A stretch of 64,000 nt of DNA, from contig JAJUBI010000004.1 in NCBI GenBank assembly GCA_022419385.1, positions 496,001 to 560,000 of the forward strand, given 5' to 3'. This DNA comes from Paraconiothyrium sp. Pb-2020. Its lineage: Eukaryota > Ascomycota > Dothideomycetes > Pleosporales > Didymosphaeriaceae. This document shows positions 10,731-20,773 of this stretch, piece after piece (position 1 is the stretch's first letter; every line of letters begins with the position of its first letter). Below the pieces are notes generated by a model. It saw only the letters and a program-made list of their open reading frames with translations. It was not told the origin of the DNA and ran no database searches. The translations under genes and the position numbers were made by a program.

Positions 10731-11779
10731 TCACTTCGACAACGTCAACACCCCAGGTCGGTAGGGCAACAGTCCATAGTCGCCACCTGAGGTAGGTGAG
10801 CGCCCTTGATACAATAGCTGCAAATTGCACGGGTCCACGGTAAACGTCTGATCGTTACCACTCCTGACCAGCTCCCCATGGCTGATGTCGTTAGTCCACG
10901 TGGCCCCGCTGTTCGCCTTGCCCGCGAATGGATTGCTCTCGGTAGCAGCCTGTGCTGTCCATGTTCCGCCTAACGACGTAGCGGTGAAAGATCTGAAGTA
11001 ACGTCCATTTGCGCCGATAGCTTCCACAATCATGATATACTTGTTCAGCCCAGCAAGAGTGTAAACCTGGACTGCCTCAAATAGGTTGTTAGACGTGTCG
11101 CTAAGGACGACTGTCGACGAAGTGCCGAAGCTACCCGGGAAGTTTCCGATAGGCATACTCGAGCGATAGATCTTGCCATTGTCACCTGCGAAGAACAGAT
11201 ACATGTTGGTGCTGTCGGCAATGAGTGTCTGATCAATAGGTCCAGTGCTGCTACCAGATATCGTTCCCGAGAAGAGCGTCTGCGCTGCAGACCACCCATT
11301 GGGATTCGTTGGATCAGAAGCAGTCTTGTATGAAAACGCGGTTGGACCCCATTGGTATGCAAGTACCCAAATGCTCTTCGGGGCGAAGTAAAACAGAGTA
11401 GGGGCGACGGCAGCGGCATTCTGCTTGGTCTGAGCAGTAGAAGCCAGATCTGACCAGTTTGTGACGAGCCCGAAAGCCATGGAGCCCCAAGTTGAACCCG
11501 AGTCGTGGGTTGTCGCATATACGAGGTGCTTGCCGTTGTAAGGAACGGTGGTGAAATCTTTTAGTGCTACCCATCTTGAAAACCAGAGTAATGGTCAGGA
11601 CGAGGGAAATCAGAGTGCCTTGTTTGAACTCACCCGTTCTTCGGCTCCGCAAGTGATCCAGTCGAGGTCCATTTGTACTTTGATGGAAGGTCGCAGGCAC
11701 GTGCGGCGAGCGGCGAGGCGTGCGAAGTACTCGCGAGCGCCAATGAAAGCAGACTGAACGACAGATTGAAGTTGACCAT
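10731..11779 (-). CDS. GH62 alpha-L-arabinofuranosidase, secreted
   Basis: Two exons (11779-11634, 11574-10731) give 329 aa. A signal peptide (MVNFNLSFSLLSLALASTSHA) precedes the catalytic domain that opens CDLPSKYKW. The GH62 five-bladed beta-propeller pattern is clear: WVALKDFTTV (catalytic Asp region), FAPKSIWVLAYQWG, GPIDQTLIADSTNMYLFFAG (second Asp) and NLFEAVQVYTL (catalytic Glu). The end is LLYQGRSP...GLLPYRPGVLTL. The enzyme releases arabinose side chains from arabinoxylan outside the cell. No carbohydrate-binding module is present. The start at Met 11779 is chosen because the longer frame adds residues before the signal peptide. Confidence 0.93.
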
Positions 11780-12155
11780 CCTTAATGATAACACTACTTG
11801 AAAGACGGATATCAACTCGTGTGGAAGAAGCACATTCGACAAAGTGGAGTGCCTCTTATAGAGACGCCGTCAATACAAAGCTGTTAAAGACATACAAGCA
11901 AAGCGTGTCTTCCATCTTGAGATTAACCAGAAAGGAACATTCGTTATGCTGCACCCCATCCTGCAATATGCACATGTAGGGCTAGATAATATCGAAAGTG
12001 TTTCGAATGTCGCAGGCGTCTTTGATTGGCCTAGTCTGTTTCAAGCTCCCGGGTTGGCCGGTTATGTGCAATATGTGCGATCTATACACATCGGGGGCTT
12101 TAGGATCCACGAATAGCATCAACGTCTTGGTGCGCGAGACCTCCGATTGTAGGTA
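11780..12155. other. upstream region of the GH62 gene
   Basis: This short spacer separates two genes on the same strand and must hold the GH62 promoter and the 3' end of the GH20 gene. I saw no open frame of interest and did not find a clear GGCTAA xylanase-regulator site. Confidence 0.4.
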
Positions 12156-14445
12156 TCACGCTACGCTTTGGAGCTTCAATGCGAAAAGCTCGCCGCTCCA
12201 CCCCGCATTATCGCCTCCGATCTGGTGCACAGGCGCTTCAATTGCCATGGGGCCCCACTCGAACCTTTCCCCATTGATGCCCATCTTCGTCAAAAATTCC
12301 TCTTCCGTCTTGCCATTGACTTTCGCGAATGTTTGATTTCCCCGTCCGATGATGTTTAGATCGACTCGTTGATTCAGAGGCAAGGATGAATTGAGCCGAT
12401 AGTAATTGCCTCCTTGGAACAAGGTAATGTTAGGCGTTAGCATGAGCGTGGAGTCACGGCCCGAAAGGAGCGTTGCGTTCGTAGGGCTGTCGAGAGAGGA
12501 AAGAAGTAGAGACAATGTAAGTGTGTAATCTCTTCCCTTCGAGTCCAACGGCGTCGTGAGCATGCATGCATCAACGAGAAGTTGGCCTTTTTCGGACCTA
12601 TGGCAATCACTAGTGCCATCGTAGCCGTTGCCCGATTGATCTAATATGGCTGATGAAGTAGCGTACCCTGTATCGAACGAGTAGATCAGTATAGACGATG
12701 AAGCGGAAGGGATTGTTCGTTCGAGATTCTGCGCTGGAATGAGGTTTCTTAAGAGTTCGAGAACCGGTTCGAATTCGGCCCCAGTCAGATTCCCGCCCCA
12801 TTGTTTATCAGCTAAAGCGGGAATTCCTCTTCGCCATGCGTAGAAGGTTTCCGAATATACCGTGGCGTTTGGGCCGTAATCGTTCCAAAGCGGTGCGATC
12901 TCCCCAAGCACGAGTGGCTCATCATGAGAGGGGTTATTTGAGCTGTTGCGGGCATCAAAGACGTATCTGGATACAGGATTAGTTGATGCGAACAGGTGTC
13001 CGGGTCAATGTCTGGGTCTAGTTACGGGTACCAGAGTCCTCCACCCGTGTTCGGATTGCCCTTGAACGTTGCGGAAACGTTCACTTGCGGTGGGTAACTG
13101 CCCGACCATTTGTTCACCACGTAAAAAGTGTCATCAGAGTTGAGGACTGTATAGTTGTTCAAGATGTAATCGTAGAGAGGGTTGTCTTCGAAGAACTCCC
13201 AATGCTGAACCGAAACATTCTTATAGACGTTGATATACCCAGGGTCGGTGTAATTCGGTGGGAACGTGCCCCAGATCCGAATAGACTTGTTAGCCTCGTT
13301 TTGGATATGATCTGCCATGCTGTTAACGAATATGTTGTAGTCGTTCACTTCCGCTGTGTATTCGTCGGCTCCTATGTGCACAATTTTCGTATGGAACCAG
13401 GGCAAAAAAGTACTCCATATCGTCTTCATTGTCGGGATAGTCTCTGGATGGGAAATGTTGAGAAGACTGAGATCATTCTCCAAACCAAGCTCTGGCTTCC
13501 ACTGTACAAAAGGTAAAGCGTGACCGGGGGCTTCGATCTCTGGGAGAATGGTGACACCGCGAGCTGCGCATGATGACTGGATCTCGTCAAACTGTTCCCT
13601 AGTGTAGGACTCGTTCTTGTGTTCATTCAGACCGGCCACCGCTTCATCGTCCGACCACAAGCGAAAACGAGCATAGAGATCTAACGATCTCTCCCGGCTG
13701 TAGATATCGACATTGTTATACAAGTTGTCGCTTAAATGAATCTGAAAAGTGTTCTGTTTGAAGAAAGACATGTATGCGCACATCTCGATCAAAAACTCCG
13801 CGGGGTAGTAGTGTCTAGCTGCATCCAGCATCATGCCTCTAGTCCCCCAGCCTGGAGTGTCGCTCAAGTTTCCGTATGGGATAGAACCATTCCCTATAAT
13901 GAGCTATACACTTAGTAAATTGTCCAGGTTGCGACTATCTGGTAGGCTTACCTGCTGGAGAACGGTCCGCGTCCCCCACCAAGCACCGAGAGGACTAGCA
14001 CCAACAATCTTTATACCTATGTCTGAGACCGACAGTGAGTAGCCTTCAGCAGATTCCCGTCCAGCAACGTCGAGATAGTCTCGGGAATCTCCCAGAGTAA
14101 GGAATATGGATTCACGGGATGCATTGGCCCCAGTGTAACAGCTGACGTTGATATGCAGGCCGCCGAGGTCTTCCGCAAAAGTTTCGGCAAATTCTTGTAA
14201 TGAAGGGGGTATCAGGGTGTCTCCTTCGGTGTTGGTGGATTCAGCATACTGGCTGTCCACAATGATGCTATTGATCCCGCTCAGGCTTAGCTTGCCATCT
14301 GTACCTGTGAATGCAACTGTTGGAATTCCACGAGCTTGGACTGTACGTATCAATTAGTCAACCTGGAGATTTTATAACCGGCTGAAATCGTACCCGTGAC
14401 CGAAGCGAGCAGCAGTGAGCTGCCGAAACGAAGAAGGCCGTGCAT
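12156..14445 (-). CDS. GH20 beta-N-acetylhexosaminidase with LamG-like C-terminal domain
   Basis: Four exons (14445-14394, 14340-13952, 13903-13026, 12966-12156) join in frame to 709 aa. A signal peptide (MHGLLRFGSSLLLASVTVQA) is followed by a GH20b-type N-terminal domain and the catalytic barrel: PGWGTRGMMLDAARHYY, then FQIHLSDN, then LPEIEAPGHA. The Asp-Glu catalytic pair lies in HIGADEYTAEV. After the barrel, the last 200 residues contain ILDQSGNGYDG and a beta-rich stretch like a LamG/concanavalin-type jellyroll. The enzyme trims terminal GlcNAc/GalNAc from chitin oligomers or glycans outside the cell. Many Asn-x-Ser/Thr sites fit secretion. Confidence 0.9.
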
Positions 14446-15064
14446 CTCGAAAAACATTGGATAACCATCATGCCTATTCTGCGACCCCGCGTACTCTTGT
14501 ATGCTGCGACTCAGATACCCATTGCAATCTCCAAGCTGAGCTATCTCCAGATCTTCATGCGTGGTGCCTAGTCAATGTAACCTCCAGGGTTCTCGGAGCG
14601 GGGCGATACTCTTTGCGTTGACGCTCGTAGCGACGGAATCTTATCGTTGCTGCCTTCCTTGTTGATATGTCTGCACACGTGTGAAGAGTCTAGCATTATA
14701 TCTTGTATCCATGGGCACAAAGAGCTCGTTGTGTAGCTACGTGGCCGTAGTGTGGAGGAAACGGGGGATCATCTACGAGTGGCGTCAGAAAACGGTCGAA
14801 TCCCCAGCTACAGAGCATCCATCTATCTACTAATTAGGGTAACGTATAGCAGGCCCACCTGTCTGGCAGTGGCCTTATCAACCGGCGCTCATCTCCCTCG
14901 AAAGCATGCTGGGCTCGTCATGCCGGCGCAATAATATGGCCGCACTAAGTCTGTATGGGTTAGTACCCCCAGCCCCTCACCTTGCGTCGCATCCGAGGTC
15001 GTCTGCATCACTACCTTGCTCATCATTATGTAGCATACAATACGTTGCAATTAGCCTTCTCACG
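14446..15064. other. divergent promoter region (GH20 / F-box gene)
   Basis: It lies between the GH20 start on the minus strand and the F-box start on the plus strand. Short open frames occur but none is convincing; no repeat was seen. Confidence 0.4.
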
Positions 15065-16366
15065 ATGGAATCGCTTCCGAACGAGCTAATAGATCATGTC
15101 ATTACTCATGTCGCGCGCTCAAACGACGGCAGGAGCATTCATGATGCGATTAGTCTGGCCAGTTGCTGCCTCGTTTCACGACGCTTCTATGAAGCCGCCA
15201 GGCCAGTTCTTTACAGCGCGATCCATCTCGAGCTCATGACAGATGAACCAGTCGTCCTTTTAGACACTTTCAAATCGAATGTACAGCTTGCCACAGCGGT
15301 CAAGTCTCTATTCATTCAATGCCGAGCGCGCTGCTCCACTCCGATACAGCATAGCAATCAGCTTCGCGATTTTCTGGCTGAAGCGCTCCCTTTGTTCGTA
15401 AACCTCACCAGTTTCCGAAGCGATCATCGCATCGCAACCATCAAGCTCGTAGAAACAAGTCTATATCACGATCGTGGATATTCAATGGGCATCCCGGTTA
15501 ATCTGGAAAACATAAGGACACTCGAATTGTTTGCCGCCGATTATATATATAAATACAACTACATACTCCGCCTACCGCAGCTCCGACGAGTGTTGCTCCA
15601 CTCAATGAAGATCATAGATCTGGACGGCGATGACAGAGCTTACCCAGATGATTGGGGTTGGATGTCGCATTCCGTCAAGGAGCTTGAGATACATCAGGGT
15701 TTTAGGACCTGCTCCGCACCATACAGACTGTGGTCTAACTCGTTGCATGCTTTGGCAAGGAGCCTGCCTGCATTGTCGTATCTACGGCTCTTCCATTACG
15801 AGTGTACCTTCTACCCAAGGCAATCTCGCCACCTGTTGGGTTTCTTCAAGCCTCAATTGCACAGTTCCTTGCGCAGATTGACTATCGAAGACGGTCGGAT
15901 CGATGCGCGCCATCCTGAGTTTGGCTACAATTACCTAAGCGATGATGCCTCAGGAGTCCTGGAAGACATCACGGCTTCGAGAATAGAATCTTTGTCAATC
16001 GATCTACATACTCTGTTCACTAGGGTGTATTCCATGGGTCTTACCGAAGCGATTCATGCCGCAAGTCTACCACACTCGCTTCGTCACCTTCACCTCAGAC
16101 ACGTCGAGGTCAACGACATGTCCAGTGTTGGAGACACAACTACGCTTCTCGGCTGGAGCCCTGGGGTTGTAGTACAAGAGCTTTCTCGCAAATGTCCGGC
16201 ATTGACAAAGATTGATCTGGAGATTCGATTACTGCGAAATCCCAATCCTATGCTATTGGAGGAGTACAAAACGGTCTTCGCTTCCAGGGGAATATCGTTC
16301 AACGTCATCGTACACGAATGCCCAGCACAACGACGCACATCTATTGTTTGTTCCAGACCGGCATAG
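15065..16366 (+). CDS. F-box protein with leucine-rich-repeat-like region
   Basis: A single exon encodes 433 aa from MESLPNELIDHVITHVARS, an F-box-type opening followed by SLASCCLVSRRFYEAARPVLY. The rest holds irregular leucine-rich segments (LENIRTLELF, LPQLRRVLLHSMK, LPALSYLRLFHYE, LHSSLRRLTIEDG, PHSLRHLHLRHVEV). This is the usual layout of the large fungal F-box/LRR-like family that presents substrates to SCF ubiquitin ligases; the substrate is unknown. The open frame starts at 14906, but Met 15065 begins the recognisable domain and is preferred. It converges on the DUF4360 gene with about 70 bp between stops. Confidence 0.8.
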   Translation: MESLPNELIDHVITHVARSNDGRSIHDAISLASCCLVSRRFYEAARPVLYSAIHLELMTDEPVVLLDTFKSNVQLATAVKSLFIQCRARCSTPIQHSNQLRDFLAEALPLFVNLTSFRSDHRIATIKLVETSLYHDRGYSMGIPVNLENIRTLELFAADYIYKYNYILRLPQLRRVLLHSMKIIDLDGDDRAYPDDWGWMSHSVKELEIHQGFRTCSAPYRLWSNSLHALARSLPALSYLRLFHYECTFYPRQSRHLLGFFKPQLHSSLRRLTIEDGRIDARHPEFGYNYLSDDASGVLEDITASRIESLSIDLHTLFTRVYSMGLTEAIHAASLPHSLRHLHLRHVEVNDMSSVGDTTTLLGWSPGVVVQELSRKCPALTKIDLEIRLLRNPNPMLLEEYKTVFASRGISFNVIVHECPAQRRTSIVCSRPA

Positions 16367-16436
16367 CTCTCAGTATGTGATCAAAGATATCGAAAACGCA
16401 AAGAATGACCCGGCATACTTTGCAAAGCTGACTGCG

Positions 16437-17160
16437 TCAACACTTCCTCCACGAGAGATTGAGCACTTGGCCAAATTCAGCATCGGCGGAACTGCCTTGT
16501 ATAAGGCCTGGTAGCGCCGTAGCAGTCGCCGAGAGAGTGGCTGAAAGGCTCAGTTGAAACATCGCGGAAGCTTTCGAACACACCGACTGCTGGCTGTCTG
16601 ATACCTCGCCATCCTTATGCAGAAGGAAGTCTTGCTCGTATGGCCCGTTCAGGACCTTTTGTACATTCCCCTATCCCTGTAAGCCCTGCTACTCCTACTT
16701 TCAGAAGTACTGGCCGACTTACCTTGCCTTTCATGTCCACACCTTCGCTATCAATCCACTTCCATCGGCTCACGAGACTAACATCGACTCCTTTGGCAAG
16801 ATTGACGTATGAACGGAAGTCTACCGAGCTGACATCAAACGCCCAGCCCGGTGAGGCTAGCGTTACGTTTACGCGACAGAACGCACGCTTCTTCAAAGTT
16901 CCAGCAGCAGGTCCGACGGCGGCCTGGAAGTTGTCGAAAATAAGCGTGAGAGCGGAATTGTCCGTAGCGAAGGCGACTCCAACGGAGCCAGCTCTGCAAC
17001 CATTTCCTTCACTGTCAACATCCGGATCGTCAACCTGAACAGCACCAACGGTTGCCGCGCCTTTCGGAGGTAGAGTGGTCGTTGCAGCTGGATATGGCGC
17101 AGCAGTTACTAATCTCATACAAGATAGCAATGCAAGGAAGAAAAGAAAGATCGTTGCCAT
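16437..17160 (-). CDS. secreted DUF4360 family protein
   Basis: Two exons (17160-16723, 16670-16437) give 223 aa. A signal peptide (MATIFLFFLALLSCMRLVTA) is followed by the DUF4360 pattern: GNGCRAGSVGVAFATDNSAL, LIFDNFQAAVGP, RAFCRVNVTL and a beta-rich region with VDFRSYVNLAKGVDVSL. The 52-nt intron (GTAAGT...GATAG) is needed to reach the family's C-terminus: VLNGPYEQDF, then an SVCSK cysteine, ending LNLSWRKC. Reading straight through the intron gives a false tail. Function is unknown; DUF4360 proteins are small, secreted, cysteine-bearing and widespread in fungi. Met 17208 is possible but would put 16 residues ahead of the signal peptide. Confidence 0.82.
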
Positions 17161-17208
17161 GAGGGGCGCGAGAAGATGAGTTTTTGGATGCAGCCAGAGC
17201 ACAAGCAC

Positions 17209-17974
17209 GGCTTTATACCTGACGCTCCATGAGCCTAGCCCCGTAAGATTTCTTGCAAAGTGGCTACCTGCCTCGTCTCTCGTACAACGTACTTAAAGTT
17301 CCATGACTCTATGAAGCCAGTTCCAGAGCTTACGTATCGCCACATATATGCGGTTGCATTTTCTTCCATATTGCTTCCTCGCCAAAAATAGAGTTCCATG
17401 CAGCAAAATATGGTCGCTTCAAGCGGGCCACATGGTCCAAATTTGAAATTTGATGAACATATCATAGGCTAGACCTGGTATCAGAGACTTTCTGGCTCTA
17501 CACAGCCATGTGGCATTTAGCCTGACCATATCGTTCACGCACGACGCTAGCGAAGATCTTCTTTCAGGCTAGCGCGAATATGGTCTTCGTTATCTTTTAC
17601 AGCCTCATGTTCAAGCATCCTCTTTAGAGCATAAAAGCGGTGCCATCAGTGTATACATGAGTGAAGACAGACCCTTGAATTTGTCCGCATGCAGCTTGCC
17701 TGCTTGGTTTTTTGCCATGCAACATCTCGTTCTTTCGTAACATCCCTATCCGAAGGGCGAGGCACAAGGCGTTCCTGCGTCTGTTCCCTGTGGTAGTGGA
17801 GAATATTTCCAAGGTAGAGATCACATATCCCAGAAAGCTGCCAGAGCCCTTGATGCGAAGAAGCCCCCTGTGACAACCAGGATCAGTAGAACGCTTACTG
17901 ACAGATCTTTCCTAGGCATTCTCCAGCTCGATTAAGATAAAATGACTCCCTAGCGACCTACAAATATCCTTACC
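17209..17974. other. intergenic, no gene seen
   Basis: It contains the likely DUF4360 promoter. Only short overlapping open frames on the minus strand (about 60-76 codons) are present, without recognisable motifs. Confidence 0.4.
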
Positions 17975-18740
17975 ATGCGCATAACCACTCAAAACTATTG
18001 GAAAGACTTCAAGAGATTATATTCTGTGGCTCCAGAAGCTTTATGGGAACTGTTGACGGAAGTGGTCCCGGCAGGTCCAATCAGTACATCGAACATTTCC
18101 CCTTATCTCCATCATTTGAAAAAAGGAGTACTCAACTTGCAGGAGCAACATCCGAACATCCAACACGTGGAGAAAGTATGCGGCATAGTGGAGGGGTGCC
18201 GCAACCTTGAATCTCTCGGCCTTGCAGGTACCCAGCATTGCGAAAGTTTTGATTTGGTCAGTGACCCTGAGGCAGATGTAGAGATGACGATATACTTGAT
18301 GTGAATCAACATCAACCAAATCGCCCTAGTTCAGTCGATGTGATTCTCAGAAGCCGCCGCTTGTGCAACTTTGGTCTCTCCTTGGTCGGAAGAGGTGAAA
18401 CGAGCGGACAGAACTTATAGAGACGGCTTGGACGAAATGGAAACGTTCTTTCCCTGACGTTACTTCACAGTCCAAGACTATCAAGCTGAATTTTACCACC
18501 AGACATAGACAACACATGTTTCCATGCTTAGCTTCTAAAAGCGACAATACCACGCGAAACAGATTGATATCACTCATAAAACGTTCAGCGGTTACGCCCA
18601 AATCCATCTATCACGGTACTAGAGGAGCGGAAGTTGTTGGTTGCGCTCCACTCATTAGCGCTGTTTCACTGAACTCAAATCTTAACACACGACTCGGCCA
18701 CACGACAGTGCGATTCCTGCAGCCCCACATGTTTTCTTAG
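17975..18740 (+). CDS. hypothetical protein, possibly F-box/LRR-type fragment
   Basis: An open frame at 17975-18304 encodes 109 aa with leucine-rich segments (YLHHLKKGVLNL, HVEKVCGIVEGCRNLESLGL) like the repeat part of fungal F-box/LRR proteins, but with no F-box. Further coding-like sequence follows in another frame (TAWTKWKRSFPDV, LNFTTRHRQHMFP, NRLISLIKRS) up to a stop at 18740. An intron between about 18250 and 18400 could join them, but I could not settle the splice sites. It may equally be a decayed copy. Function unknown. Confidence 0.3.
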
Positions 18741-18943
18741 CCAAGGTTGTTTCGATGGCGTTTTAAGCTCTGTGGGAGGAGATCGACGCGGGTGCCAGAT
18801 CCTTGGGCTCATCCATACTCGTAGGCAGACGATGATAGAAAGCACTGACCAACACGAATTAATTTATACAGAACTTCCAGCTTTCTATATACATTCCCAT
18901 CGCTAGCTACCATCAAATACTACTTTTGCTTGTTTATTACGAT

Positions 18944-19668
18944 TTAGTTACCCTTTCCGTTACCCTTGGCTTTACCCTTTCCCTTTCCGTTTCCTCCATT
19001 GTTGGTTTGCGCTGCCGCGGCTGCTGCACCGAGGACACCGTTGGGCGGGTTTGTGCCTGCAGCATTGTTGACGATTTGTCCGCCGGAGATACCGCCCTTT
19101 GGACTCTTGTTCTGCTTTGCCTGAGCAGCGAGCGAACGGTACTGGGCGACACCCATACCCGCAGCAGGGGGGTTGACGACCATGACCATGCCTTGCTGGC
19201 AGTGCTGTGCCTGGGAGCAGTAGATGTACATGGGCTGGTTGTCGGTGACGGGGACCATGAACATGGGAGTGTTGCCGGCCTGGCGCTTATTGTTCTTGGC
19301 CTTTCCTTTCTTGGCCTTGCCCTTCCCGTTGCCAGTGGCGGCGGCGGCGTTGGCGTTGGCGCCCGCGGGTGCAGCGACTGGCTGGAAGTCGCTAAAGACG
19401 GCATTCTTCTCAGGCGTGCAAGGGGAGTTTGCGTTCGATGAGGCAACTGAGTGGTTCTGGAGAGCTCATCAGTGATTGTCTCAGGAATGTGCTGTGGATA
19501 GCCTACCTGGCTGACGAAGTTGAAGGCGATCATGTCTCCAGGCTGGGCAACAACAGTATCAGGAGTGAACACGAACTGGTTGTTCGTGCCGACGGTAACC
19601 TGCATAGTAGCAGCCAAGACAGCCGAGCTGTGGGCGAGAGCCGCAATGACAATGCTGGAGTACATCAT
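18944..19668 (-). CDS. secreted cupredoxin-like (blue copper type) protein
   Basis: Two exons (19668-19507, 19456-18944) give 224 aa. The signal peptide (YSSIVIAALAHSSAVLA) is followed by a cupredoxin fold: VTVGTNNQFVFTPDTV, GDMIAFNF, then HSVASSNANSPCTP with candidate copper His and Cys. PMYIYCSQAQHCQQGM follows with a second Cys, a His and a Met. Two Gly/Lys/Asn-rich insertions stand out: NGKGKAKKGKAKNNK in the middle and NGKGKGKAKGNGKGN at the very end. Fungal extracellular serine-rich/cupredoxin proteins of this class are often surface proteins; many lack a full copper site. The copper-binding role is inferred. Confidence 0.85.
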
Positions 19669-20773
19669 GGTGAAGGTGATGGTTCGGAATTGGAATTATT
19701 GACAACGATTAGAAAGAATGACTTATATGTTGGTCAACAACAGGATTTACGAAGGGCTTTGATTATTAAGTAGAGACGATGCGATTGACCTGCAAGCTGA
19801 TGTTCCTGAGGAGACGTACAACAGCCTAGATATATAGTCGTCCGAAATGCTAGGCCGCGGAACCGAGTTGCGGATCATGCACATCTGCACATCAGGTGAA
19901 GCGGAGCGTGGCGCTGATCACAAACGTCTCTCTTACCTGCTAAAATAACTTGCCTGGTCTCAAAGTGGTTGGTGAGCCTCGCCTGTCGAATGTTTCATGC
20001 CTAGCTGGGCGCCGAGGGGCGTTGTTCGCCTTGTGTTCGAAACGAACGCCTTAGCGACGAAACCGAGCGCCTTAGCCACAAAACATATACCTTAAGCTCA
20101 AAACGAAATCGTGTTTACCGACAGGGAAAGGCTGACTTCCGGGTGATTGTGAAGCTGGGCAAGTCTTAGGTTGGTGTGTCGCCATCTCGGAATGCTCGAA
20201 TTCCTTGAGCTAGGTAAGGAGGCGCATATGCACCGCATACCAGTCAGGTGCTTATTTTTGCGACCTAGACGATCCTGATACTAGAGCATTGCCGTCGTAT
20301 AGTAACATATTGGATATGGAAAAGCGCGGAGTCTGTCTCTGGGTCCGCTTCCGTATGCGCCTTCCATATGCACCTTGAAACAACGATGCTATGCGCTCTG
20401 CCTCTTTTGCTGTGACGAAAAGATACAATGTCGAATTGGCTTCAGTCATAACGCCGCGGAGTGATCAGCCCGCATAATAGCAGGCGATGACCAATTTGAA
20501 GTAAATCGCAACGACCGTACCGTTTCTCATGTAAGTAACCGCAGTTGTAGGGACAGTACAAACCAAACAACTCTTTCAAGAAAAGGATTAGAGAGAACCA
20601 TACTGAACGATTGGATGATACCGAGTCTTTTGAAACCAAGCCTCCCAAGCCTGGATCGATTGATCTGCCATAAGTCTTGCCCCTGCTAGGAAACATTGTC
20701 CCCTGCGAACCGTCCGTCATAGACGAATTCTCTGGAAGTGGCTTTTTCCCGAGCAAACGTCCGGAGGAGGCTC
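19669..20773. other. intergenic region with short imperfect repeats
   Basis: It separates the cupredoxin gene's start from the MFS permease's stop and should hold the cupredoxin promoter. Apart from the three-copy 20-nt repeat near 20039 and two CATATGCACC copies near 20225 and 20366, I see no feature and no supported gene. Confidence 0.45.
20039..20110. repeat. imperfect tandem repeat, about 20-21 nt, three copies
   Basis: Three successive units share the pattern GAAAC-nnn-CGCCTTAGC-nAC with drift: units at 20039-20058, 20059-20079 and 20080-20099, followed by a partial AAAACGAAAT. The third is the most diverged. It lies upstream of a secreted-protein gene and could be a regulatory array or a decaying minisatellite. 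Confidence 0.5.

Noticed and set aside
16212..16514. Plus-strand open frame that seemed to extend the F-box protein (ending in GGTALYKAW)
   Set aside because: It is antisense to the second DUF4360 exon, which restores the family C-terminus LNLSWRKC; the open frame is a shadow.
16615..16722. DUF4360 read straight through to a stop at 16615
   Set aside because: The tail after the GTAAGT site has no family resemblance; splicing 16722-16671 gives the conserved end.
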